DNA of 64,000 nt from Vibrio sp. JPW-9-11-11. Lineage in GTDB: Bacteria; Pseudomonadota; Gammaproteobacteria; Enterobacterales; Vibrionaceae. The notes under the pieces were generated by a model. The model had not been told where the DNA came from. It saw only the letters and a program-made list of their open reading frames with translations, and did not search any database. Location of the stretch: contig NZ_SZQJ01000009.1 of assembly GCF_013369335.1 (NCBI RefSeq), positions 62,001 through 126,000 on the forward strand. The letters run 5' to 3'. Made by a program: the position numbers and the translations under genes. How positions within the stretch are numbered: the stretch's first letter is position 1; each line of letters starts with the position of its first letter. Below are positions 8,158 through 15,855 of the stretch, in pieces.

Positions 8158-8255
8158 CAAGTTGTTTACCTGACAGTTAGTGTAGTGAAGCAAAGTAAGC
8201 GTATAAATGATCGCAAATAGAATAGACTGTTGCTAAAAATGAGACAGTTCTAGCT

Positions 8256-9155
8256 CTATGTTTTGGATTCAAGCTCTGTAATTCGCTGTGGTAACTGTTC
8301 TTTGATCGTCTCAATTAATAGTCGAACTTTTTGCGGAACAAAGCGTCGAGAGTGGTAAATGGCGAAGATGGTTTGGCTAAAAGTTTGTTGACCTTCAAAA
8401 AGTCTGACCAAGTGACCTTGTTCAATATCTTTGCTCACCATAGCGACGGGTAAACAGCCAATGCCTTGAGCATCTTTAGTTAATGCTCGGCAGATATAAG
8501 GCGAGTTTGCCACATACTTTGGTTGAGTAGGGAGGATTACTTTTTTGTCGTGCCAGACAATGGCACTTGATGGCAGTTCATGAGCAATGAGTTTGTGATT
8601 TTTGTTCAACTCATGCAGCGAGAATGGTTGGCCGCACTTACTGAGATAATCAGGGTGAGCAAAAAAGTCAAAGCTGATGTCTATGATCGGTTGGGCGATA
8701 AAAGACGAATCAGGTTGTTGGCCTATGTCTATCAATAAGTCAAAGCGTTTGTCGCTCATGCTCGTTAAAGGTTGACTGGTGTTGTGAAAGGTCATTGATA
8801 AGCGCGGGTATTGACGACAAAATTCAGAGACCTGATCAATACAAAGCTCGAGAATGTGGTCAGGAGCGTAGATGGTGAGGTTTCCTATAGACTCATCTTG
8901 TGCCTGCGTTATCTCGTGCTGGGTAGCAGCGACTTGTTCAAGGATAGAGAGACATTTTTGGTAAAAGACTTCACCAACTTCAGTCATCACTACCTTTCGT
9001 GTTGTTCGTTCAAGAAGACGACTATGCAGGCTCTCTTCTAACCCTCTGATTCTTCGACTGACTGTCGATTTAGGCATATCGGTTAATTGTGCTGTTTTGG
9101 TAAAGCTTCCTGTTTCGACAACCTGAACAAACAGCTCCATATCTTCTAATCGCAT
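8256..9155 (-). CDS. LysR-family transcriptional regulator
   Basis: 299 residues. The DNA-binding domain MEDMELFVQVVETGSF-type opening and DMPKSTVSRRIRGLEESL place it in the group with LysR regulators of efflux and quinone stress genes. The effector domain starts near residue 90 (SIGNLTIYAPDHI). It lies upstream of, and in the same direction as, the DUF3179 gene, with about 98 bases between them. No divergent partner is present: upstream lies only the repeat and insertion-sequence debris at 9269-9546. Confidence 0.9.
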   Translation of the reverse strand: MRLEDMELFVQVVETGSFTKTAQLTDMPKSTVSRRIRGLEESLHSRLLERTTRKVVMTEVGEVFYQKCLSILEQVAATQHEITQAQDESIGNLTIYAPDHILELCIDQVSEFCRQYPRLSMTFHNTSQPLTSMSDKRFDLLIDIGQQPDSSFIAQPIIDISFDFFAHPDYLSKCGQPFSLHELNKNHKLIAHELPSSAIVWHDKKVILPTQPKYVANSPYICRALTKDAQGIGCLPVAMVSKDIEQGHLVRLFEGQQTFSQTIFAIYHSRRFVPQKVRLLIETIKEQLPQRITELESKT

Positions 9156-9268
9156 ATTGACTCACAACGTAAAGGTTTATGAATAGTCTAACGGATAAGA
9201 TTAAAACGCCAAGCAATGTTTTACTTATTGCAACAATCTGGGTTGAGTCAGTTCTCACTGAAACCGGT

Positions 9269-9394
9269 GGGTCAGGTCTTGCCTTTTGCTTTGTGGTGAG
9301 AGTGACCTAACCTTAACAGCTAAGATCTGAAAACGTAGAGTCGGACGGATAGGATGCAGATGTTAAATGTTGGAAAAATACAAGACCTGAACCC
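9269..9394. repeat. MITE-like repeat, copy 1
   Basis: The block begins GGGTCAGGTCTTG and ends CAAGACCTGAACCC, which are near-perfect inverted ends of each other over 126 bases. Its interior (CTTTTGCTTTG, GAAAACGTAGAGTCGGACGG and AGATGTTAAATG) is clearly related to 11811-11947 in the same orientation. There is no ORF inside, so it is probably a non-autonomous element. The GGGTCAGGTCTTG tips resemble sequences found around REP-associated (RAYT) transposases, but that link is a recollection, not a match I can test. Confidence 0.7.
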
Positions 9395-9546
9395 GCTACT
9401 CCTTGCAGTAGATGAAGGCTTCGTTGTACTGCTTCCAGTCAGTCGTTTTGTAACGAGGTTTAGGCATGTGACTACGACGATTGATGGGTGTAGCCGGTCA
9501 GAACGTAACTTCTAGACTTAACTCCATCAATTTAAGCAACACAGCC
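9395..9546 (-). mobile_element. IS5/IS903-type insertion sequence fragment, second copy
   Basis: Read on the minus strand, this starts with a degenerate terminal repeat (GGCTGTGTTGCTTAAATTGA) ending at 9546. It continues with the same leader as the fragment at 841 and the transposase start MPKPRYKTTDWKQYNEAF at about 9467. Coding similarity is lost after about 22 residues, at the junction with the MITE-like repeat. It is a dead left-end fragment, and differs enough from the 841 copy to be an independent remnant. Confidence 0.75.
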
Positions 9547-9570
9547 TCGCTTTAGCTGTCAACTGACCAT

Positions 9571-10527
9571 TCACCTTGTACCATACAGGCTCTTTATCGT
9601 CTCTCTCAACCAAACGATTTTTGGGTTCTGGTTATTGCGCTTGTGCCAAATCATAGTAAATGGAATCATTAGCTTGTGCTGATAGTCTTCGGCAATTGGG
9701 ATAGGCAATGCGGTTAAGTTTGGATGGAGCTGTTCGCAGTATCGCTGACAATACTTTGGTGCAGTGGTTAACATTTGATGGTCGGGCTTTTCTGCAACAA
9801 ATAAAGCTTGCTCGAAGCTTGCCATCGTTAAGCTAACGTTTCGGGTATATCCCTGTTCAGCCAAGATCTCATCCAATACCCAACTGTCATTTTTCTCCCA
9901 TGCTACATTGATATGGGCATAGCTTAAAAAAGTATCTAAATTCCACTCTTGCTTGAGCGCAGGATGATCTTTGCGGACATACACCATAGGTAAATCTGAG
10001 AACAACACTTCGAAGTTAATGAAATACGGTAGCAGTTCTAACGACTCTTTGGAGCGAGGATGGCTTTCGCGGCCAGTAAAACCAATATCCACTTCACCGC
10101 TAGTAATGGCATCTAATGAGTCCTCATCCCAGTTATGGTACTTAACCGTTGAGTCCGGATAAAAATCATGGATTCGTTTGGTAAGTTCGTCGACCATGAT
10201 GAGTGACAATGGCGACTCTACTCCAAGATTAAACTTCACTCCGCTTGGGACGTCATCACCTCTGAGTGAAACAATCTGGTTACCGAGCTGCATCCAGTCT
10301 GATAAAAGCTCTTGCACATTTGTCGCGAGATTTGTTGGTTTTAGGCCTTGCGGCGTATTCACAAAAAGCGGGTCATCAAACCAAGTACGCAATTTGCCTA
10401 AAGACTTACTCACTGAGGAGGGAGACACATTAAGTTTTTTCGCCGTTTTAGTGACACTCTGCTCTTGCAGTAGCAATTGCAGAGTGAGCAGTAAATTAAG
10501 ATCAAGTCGGGCAAGAGATTTCTTCAT
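9571..10527 (-). CDS. LysR-family transcriptional regulator
   Basis: About 318 residues from the ATG at 10527 (MKKSLARLDLNLLLTL), chosen because a GTGAG element lies just before it; an upstream in-frame start at 10542 is possible. The helix-turn-helix is LNVSPSSVSKSLGKLRTWF, and the effector domain starts near residue 90. The gene overlaps the 3' end of the MFS transporter gene by 26 bases on the same strand, so the two are almost certainly co-transcribed, with the regulator second. The pair is flanked by two directly oriented copies of a MITE-like repeat. Confidence 0.9.
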   Translation of the reverse strand: MKKSLARLDLNLLLTLQLLLQEQSVTKTAKKLNVSPSSVSKSLGKLRTWFDDPLFVNTPQGLKPTNLATNVQELLSDWMQLGNQIVSLRGDDVPSGVKFNLGVESPLSLIMVDELTKRIHDFYPDSTVKYHNWDEDSLDAITSGEVDIGFTGRESHPRSKESLELLPYFINFEVLFSDLPMVYVRKDHPALKQEWNLDTFLSYAHINVAWEKNDSWVLDEILAEQGYTRNVSLTMASFEQALFVAEKPDHQMLTTAPKYCQRYCEQLHPNLTALPIPIAEDYQHKLMIPFTMIWHKRNNQNPKIVWLRETIKSLYGTR

Positions 10528-11707
10528 GAGGCTCACTAACATTATGATTTGGAAATAATAATATTATAGAGAGCCCAATAACACTACTGGCAACCAACGC
10601 TATCATTAACATCATCACGGCCGACACTCCTAACGTCGCCATCAACCAAATGTAAAGTGCAGACCAAGAAACCTGCCCTATGCCAAGCATAGAACTCGCC
10701 TGACCAGCTTTACGAGAAAACTGACTTAGCGCCTGACTCATCGCAACACCAAACCCCATAGGGAAACTCATGCTGAGCAGAGTGAACCCTACCATATAGA
10801 GTGTCGGACTATCGCTATTCAAGTGAGCCGCGAGAATAACGATAGCCGACAGAAAATTGGTCATTTGTGCAGCGAACATCAATGTGATTTGTTTGAAGTA
10901 AGACAGAGCAAATGGGACTGAAAACGATGTCGTCATACCAGCCAACGCGAGTAGTGCCATCGTGGTTGAATATTCGCCTCGATTAAAACCAATCGAATCC
11001 ATTATTATCATTGGTGACGTATTTACATAAGAGAGAATCGCTGTGACGCCTAAAGATGTATAAATAACGCGCGATATGAAAAAGCGATTAGATAGTGATT
11101 CGTTCGAATCTACACTCACTTCTAAAGTTGTGCGCTTGGTTTTAGGCAAGGTTTCTTTCAAGACAAAGCAAGCAATTAAACCTATCATTACACCCATTGT
11201 TGCCATGGCAGTGAATAACACGGGCCAAGGAAACTTGATCATAATCAGATTACCGATCACGGGGGCAAGTACCGGGATAGAACAGATAATTCCATTGAGC
11301 ATCGACAGAACCTTAGCTCGCTTTTGTTCACCTAAAGTGTCGCGCAAAATGGCGAAGGCCACTACATAGCAACATGCGGCACCTACACCTTGGAAGAAGC
11401 GCATTATTAGGAAACTATCACTGGTCTCAGCAGATCCCGCGAACATTGATGCAAGGGTAAATATGACCGCACCGCAAATGGCAACAGGCTTGCGCCCAAA
11501 ACAATCAGCAACTCGCCCAACAAAAACCATAGTCGAAGCTAGACCAGCAAGGTAAATAGAAAAAGCAATATGAAGTTGTGATTCGCTCGCAGATAGGTCA
11601 TTGGCGATTTGTGGTAAAGCAACTAAGTAGAGATCTATTGCCGTAGGATACAGCAACACAAAGGCAAAGCTACACATTAGATATCGGGGTAAATTAACTT
11701 TTTTCAT
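10502..11707 (-). CDS. MFS drug-resistance transporter, Bcr/CflA-like
   Basis: 401 residues with about twelve hydrophobic segments. The loop 2-3 motif is GRVADCFGRKPV (near residue 65), the signature of proton-driven MFS antiporters, and the general pattern matches Bcr/CflA-type multidrug exporters of the inner membrane. The substrate is not predictable. It is the first gene of an operon with an overlapping LysR regulator. Upstream, 11708-11952 carries the second MITE-like repeat, which may supply or disrupt promoter sequence. Confidence 0.88.
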   Translation of the reverse strand: MKKVNLPRYLMCSFAFVLLYPTAIDLYLVALPQIANDLSASESQLHIAFSIYLAGLASTMVFVGRVADCFGRKPVAICGAVIFTLASMFAGSAETSDSFLIMRFFQGVGAACCYVVAFAILRDTLGEQKRAKVLSMLNGIICSIPVLAPVIGNLIMIKFPWPVLFTAMATMGVMIGLIACFVLKETLPKTKRTTLEVSVDSNESLSNRFFISRVIYTSLGVTAILSYVNTSPMIIMDSIGFNRGEYSTTMALLALAGMTTSFSVPFALSYFKQITLMFAAQMTNFLSAIVILAAHLNSDSPTLYMVGFTLLSMSFPMGFGVAMSQALSQFSRKAGQASSMLGIGQVSWSALYIWLMATLGVSAVMMLMIALVASSVIGLSIILLFPNHNVSEPHEEISCPT

Positions 11708-11810
11708 TCCTACCTCGCAGACGAATTGGGTTTACGAGGATGATATGCAACATTGCGCTGTTTGGCTTGTTACCATTTTGAAAACAGGTTTTTCCATACA
11801 TGAAACCGGA

Positions 11811-11947
11811 GGGTCAGGTCAGGTCTTTTGCTTTGAGGAGAAATTGACCTAGTCTTATCAGCTAGGCCATTTTTGTATCTGGAAACGTAGAGTCGAACGG
11901 ATAGAATGCAGGTGTTAAATGACGGCAAAACACAAGATTCACCGAAC
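11811..11947. repeat. MITE-like repeat, copy 2
   Basis: It begins GGGTCAGGTCAGGTCTTTTG, where a short internal duplication (GGTCA) distinguishes it from copy 1. It then follows copy 1 through CTTTG, GACCTA, AGCTA, GAAACGTAGAGTCGAACGG and GTGTTAAATG, and ends in a decayed CAAGATTCACCGAACC. It lies in the same orientation as 9269-9394. The block contains no ORF and abuts the stop codon of the AT-hook gene. Confidence 0.68.
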
Positions 11948-11952
11948 CTTAC

Positions 11953-12951
11953 TCACACGCGCATCTTGGCTAGTTTGGCCTCCAATTGCATCTTTCTAGA
12001 GGTAAGCTTTTGGCGGCGTTGCTCCTTGGTGAGAGGCTTACGACCACGAGTCGATTGGGTAGGTTTAGGCGGGCTTGGCTCCCTTTGCTCAAGCAGGCGT
12101 AATTGCTCGATGATCTTATCGACTTCCCGTTCTATTTTTTCCTTTTCTGTTAATGGTTTGCGGCCAATTTTAGGTTTTTTAGGATTGTGGAATTGTCGCC
12201 ATAGCTGCTGAGGTGTATTGGGGATCTGCTGCAGTTCAAAGCAGATTTTTGAGAGTATTTTATACTCGTTAATTAAAGTTTGCTCTGCGCGTATCAGCAT
12301 CACAGGCAACGGAAGCTTTGGACGACCGGGCGTCTTCGCCCCATCAATGGGATAGATCAGGCCGAGGCGATACTCCAAAAAGTGATTGAGTAACGCTCTG
12401 ATCACGGCTCGCCAGGGTTGAACATGTGTGTTTGGGTGGGAAAGATCGCACTGGTTGCGTAGCCACAAAACAACGCCGTACAGCACTAAGGTTTGCTCGC
12501 GAGCTGGCTGTCTCTTGAGGCTCGCAATCGCTTGATTTATTTCGTCTATATCGGCGTGTTGCCACTCATGTTCACAGGGGGTTATCGCTTGTTCCCGCTG
12601 GATTAAGATCAGCTGATAAGTATCACTAAGTTGGTTAAGGCACGCGCATAGCGGCGGGCACTGTTTAACAAATTGTTCTCTTGGTTTGGCATGTCGTTGA
12701 ACAGAGAGCAGGCGATTATCGAGCTCAGCCCATAATCGGTACTCTTCGGCTGTTGCGAGTACAAGTTGCGCAACATCACCTAGCGAGGCGGGATCCAAAT
12801 CGGGATAGCGCTGCTTAAGCTCAGCGTCGAACTCGCTGCGAAGCTGCAACAAGTGATGATAATGCGTGGCTATTTGCCGCTGATAGTTTTCGTGTTCTGT
12901 TCGCTTAGGTCTACCGCGTGTAGCGGCCTGTTCTTGTGGTGTATTTGGCAT
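11953..12951 (-). CDS. AT-hook-rich protein of unknown function
   Basis: 332 residues, basic and glutamine-rich. AT-hook-like cores occur at residues 12-16 (RGRPK), 209-212 (GRPK), 263-267 (GRKPL) and 302-306 (RGRKP). The last two sit in a repeated module (GRKPLT plus K/E-rich helix). The middle (30-200) is predicted helical with a C-x-C and further cysteines. AT-hooks bind the minor groove of AT-rich DNA, so a nucleoid or regulatory role is a reasonable inference, but I do not recognise the family. It starts 3 bases after the stop of the cold-shock-like gene, so the two form an operon. Confidence 0.72.
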   Translation of the reverse strand: MPNTPQEQAATRGRPKRTEHENYQRQIATHYHHLLQLRSEFDAELKQRYPDLDPASLGDVAQLVLATAEEYRLWAELDNRLLSVQRHAKPREQFVKQCPPLCACLNQLSDTYQLILIQREQAITPCEHEWQHADIDEINQAIASLKRQPAREQTLVLYGVVLWLRNQCDLSHPNTHVQPWRAVIRALLNHFLEYRLGLIYPIDGAKTPGRPKLPLPVMLIRAEQTLINEYKILSKICFELQQIPNTPQQLWRQFHNPKKPKIGRKPLTEKEKIEREVDKIIEQLRLLEQREPSPPKPTQSTRGRKPLTKEQRRQKLTSRKMQLEAKLAKMRV

Positions 12952-12954
12952 GGG

Positions 12955-13164
12955 TTAAAGTGGAATTAAGGTGGTGGCTCGAAAAGCGCCGTCCTGCTGC
13001 GCTTCTACCTCGATATAAATGCGCTGGCCTAATGTCAGTTCCAGCTCTGAACGGTTAATACTGCTTAGGTCGATCAACACATCGATTGGCACAACATCGG
13101 GTACCGCGAAACCAAATTTTTTCTCATCGTTAAACCAAGTAATTTTTGCTTTCAACCCTAGCAT
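12955..13164 (-). CDS. Divergent cold-shock-domain-like protein
   Basis: 69 residues, the size of CspA. AKITWFNDEKKFGFAVP matches the first strands of the cold-shock domain, with an RNP1-like KKFGFAV. The RNP2 position reads VLIDLSSI, so the usual VHxS histidine is absent and nucleic-acid binding may be altered. It is the first gene of an operon with the AT-hook protein, 3 bases apart. The 13165-13373 upstream region contains a GC hairpin (GAGCGTCGCCACGCT area) and presumably divergent promoters for this operon and the efflux operon. Confidence 0.72.
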   Translation of the reverse strand: MLGLKAKITWFNDEKKFGFAVPDVVPIDVLIDLSSINRSELELTLGQRIYIEVEAQQDGAFRATTLIPL

Positions 13165-13373
13165 TTCTAACGGCGCTCTTTAATTAATAAGTAATAAATT
13201 AAATAGCAAAAAAAGCCGAGCGTCGCCACGCTTTTTCCTTTCTACCGCAGCGAAAGCTGATCTGAAACAATTCCTGTTCCTCCAAGTCTACGTTTTGCCC
13301 GAGTTTGTCAGTAAAACAGCGTTATTAAACACGATTAATCACGTAATTACGTTGTAAACCAGCGAGTAAAACT

Positions 13374-14723
13374 ATGAATAGATTACTGTTAAGTGCAGTT
13401 GGTATCAGTTTGGCCCTTGGCGGCACGACCGCCGTGGCACAAACTGTCGACTTGCAACAACTCTATCTCGATTCACTTGAGAATAATCCCATCCTCGCCA
13501 GTGCAGCGCTAGAAATGGATAGTGCGCGCAAAGGCAGCGACATCATTGATGGTCAATATCGCCCACAGGTGGATGTGGGTGTTCAGTACGGTGGTCTGCG
13601 CAATGATTGGACCACGATGAATGAAACCGACGGTCATGGTGCGGAAGTCTCGGTATCCGTTGGGCAAAACATTTTCAATGACCAGCTTAATAAAGCCAGT
13701 GCCATTGCCGAGCAGCAGCATGAGCTTAGTCAGATTAGCTATGATTATGCGTTAGCAACGATGCAGATGAGTGTGGTCAATGGCTATTTCAATGCACTCA
13801 AAGCGCAAGAGAAGCAAAAGCAGGTCAACGCGACCAAGCAAGCGATTGGTGAGCACTTGGTTCAAGTTAAGCATCGTTTTAGCAACGGCCTCGTGCCAGA
13901 GAATGATGTCAAAGAAACCCAAGCGCAATATGACCTAGCGGAAACAGCGGTGATTTTTGCTCAAAATGAGTTGGAAAAGGCCCTTGACTACTTGTATGAG
14001 CTGACGGGTCGTGAATATACCCAAGTGGCATCGTTAGGTACCAACCTACCTAAGATTTCAATTCCGCAACCTAATGGCCACATTAGTTGGCAAGAGCTCG
14101 CGCAAGCAGAGAGTCAGCAAATGGCGATCCAACGTCAATTGGTCGAACTCTCGCGTGAACAAATTGCATTGGCGCAAGCTGGCCATATGCCAACCATTGG
14201 CTTAGTTGCCGAGTACCGCTATGCGTTTGCTACTCAATCACGCAGCAATGCACCACAGCAAGCAAAAGGCTCGTTTCAAGATTTAGACAACAATGCCACA
14301 GTGTTTGCCGGCGTTGCTATGTCTTTGCCCGCTTACCGTGGTGGTGCAACAGATAACCGAGTTGAGCAAGCCAACATTCAGTACCAACAAGCGCTTGAGC
14401 TGCAAAGCCATACTTGGCGACAGGTAACGCGTAAAGTGCGCAGCGCAGAGAAGGATTTAGTCACACTTGAGAGCGCGCAATCGGCGTATCAACAAGCGGT
14501 GATTTCGGCACAATCGGCTCTAAAAGCGACGGAGCAAGGGTTTGAAATTGGTACGCGTACCATCGTTGATGTGCTTGACTCGACGCGTCAACTCTACTCA
14601 GCGAAAGAGCAGTTAACCGCCGCTCAGATTGATTTTTTGGTGGCAAATCTTCAATTACATTTCCTAGCTGGCGTTCTTGATGATGAAGCGCTAAACGCGA
14701 TTAATCGCCTACTAGATGTTTAG
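13374..14723 (+). CDS. TolC-family outer-membrane efflux protein
   Basis: 449 residues with a signal peptide (about 1-22, ending TAVA). The mature part has the two repeated outer-membrane efflux protein halves, with long helical stretches such as residues 95-160 and 330-430. It forms the outer-membrane exit duct of a tripartite pump. It is the first gene of an operon: the adaptor lies 48 bases downstream and the RND pump after that. Length fits family norms. The dedicated TolC gene in the same operon suggests that this pump does not rely on the housekeeping TolC. Confidence 0.93.
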   Translation: MNRLLLSAVGISLALGGTTAVAQTVDLQQLYLDSLENNPILASAALEMDSARKGSDIIDGQYRPQVDVGVQYGGLRNDWTTMNETDGHGAEVSVSVGQNIFNDQLNKASAIAEQQHELSQISYDYALATMQMSVVNGYFNALKAQEKQKQVNATKQAIGEHLVQVKHRFSNGLVPENDVKETQAQYDLAETAVIFAQNELEKALDYLYELTGREYTQVASLGTNLPKISIPQPNGHISWQELAQAESQQMAIQRQLVELSREQIALAQAGHMPTIGLVAEYRYAFATQSRSNAPQQAKGSFQDLDNNATVFAGVAMSLPAYRGGATDNRVEQANIQYQQALELQSHTWRQVTRKVRSAEKDLVTLESAQSAYQQAVISAQSALKATEQGFEIGTRTIVDVLDSTRQLYSAKEQLTAAQIDFLVANLQLHFLAGVLDDEALNAINRLLDV

Positions 14724-14771
14724 TGATTCAACCACACCCACTCATTCAAATTATTTAATAAAGAGAAACTC

Positions 14772-15851
14772 ATGAGAAAATTGCCCTTATACACAGCGAT
14801 TGCCCTTTTGCTATCTGGTTGTGGTAGTTCAAATGAAAATGACCAGCAAAATGTGGCTCAAGCAACTCCTGTTAGTGTCGTCAATGCAAAGGCGCATATG
14901 CACAGCCCAACCAGCTATTACGTTGGCCGAATGCAAGCGATTGAGTCAGCCAAGCTGACGCCAAGAACTACAGGTTACTTACTTAAGAAAAACTTTGAAG
15001 ACGGCGCAGTGGTTGAAAAAGGCGACATTCTATTTGAGATTGACCCAACCTCATACCAAGCCGCATTGGATGCCGCTAAGGCTTCTATGAGCGAGGCGAA
15101 AGCAGCGCTGGCGCTCACTGAGCTGAACCATAAGCGCAATGCAAATATGTTGAAAACTGGCGGCCTATCGCAAGCACAGTTTGATGTGAGCTCGGCAGAG
15201 TTGGCGCAAGCCAAGCACCGCGTTGAGTCAGCGCAAGCCAACCTGGTTGTCCAACAAGACAACCTAGAGCAAACAAAAGTAAGAGCGCCATACAGTGGCA
15301 AACTGGGTAAGAGCCTGTTCTCGATTGGCGATATGGTTGGCCCTAACTTTGGACCACTTACCGACTTGGTGCAAATCCATCCGATTGAAGCGAGCTTCTC
15401 ACTCAAGCAAAGCGATGTTTCCGCACATGATTTTTCACGCCAAGACGCAACACTGGTCTCACTAGAAATCGGTGGTGAAGTTGTCGACAGCGAAGGGATT
15501 ATCTCTTTTGTTGATAACAAGATTGACCCGCAAAGTGGCACGATTGATTTGGCAGCAACCTTCAACAACGAACAAGGCCAGTTGACCGCGAATCAGTATG
15601 TACGTGTTGGCCTTGCGCCGACTCAAGCGCTTGCTGGTGTAAAAATTCCGCACGCGGCGATTCACCAAGACTACAAAGCGCAATATGTACTGACGATTGA
15701 AGACGGGGTGGCGGCTCGCCGAGACGTAGAAGTGTCAGAGCGCATTGGTCAAAACGTCTTTATTACACAAGGTTTGGCCGTGGAAGAGCCAATCATTATC
15801 GGTGGTCTACAGCGCATTAGGGAAGGTGCTCAAGTAGTGGTAGCGGAGTAG
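14772..15851 (+). CDS. RND efflux periplasmic adaptor lipoprotein
   Basis: 359 residues. A lipobox, LLSGC, at residues 14-18 makes it an inner-membrane-anchored periplasmic lipoprotein, like AcrA. The biotinyl-lipoyl half-motifs flank a helical hairpin (about 85-160), with the barrel-sandwich motif [17 protein letters not shown]. It bridges the RND pump and the TolC partner. It lies 4 bases upstream of the pump gene, and a typical ribosome-binding site (AAAGAGAAACTC) precedes the ATG. Confidence 0.93.
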   Translation: MRKLPLYTAIALLLSGCGSSNENDQQNVAQATPVSVVNAKAHMHSPTSYYVGRMQAIESAKLTPRTTGYLLKKNFEDGAVVEKGDILFEIDPTSYQAALDAAKASMSEAKAALALTELNHKRNANMLKTGGLSQAQFDVSSAELAQAKHRVESAQANLVVQQDNLEQTKVRAPYSGKLGKSLFSIGDMVGPNFGPLTDLVQIHPIEASFSLKQSDVSAHDFSRQDATLVSLEIGGEVVDSEGIISFVDNKIDPQSGTIDLAATFNNEQGQLTANQYVRVGLAPTQALAGVKIPHAAIHQDYKAQYVLTIEDGVAARRDVEVSERIGQNVFITQGLAVEEPIIIGGLQRIREGAQVVVAE

Positions 15852-15855
15852 GTCC

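Noticed and set aside
14975..15568. 197-codon minus-strand ORF inside the efflux adaptor gene
   Set aside because: It is the antisense frame of a clear RND adaptor; composition reflects the coding strand and there is no independent start signal.
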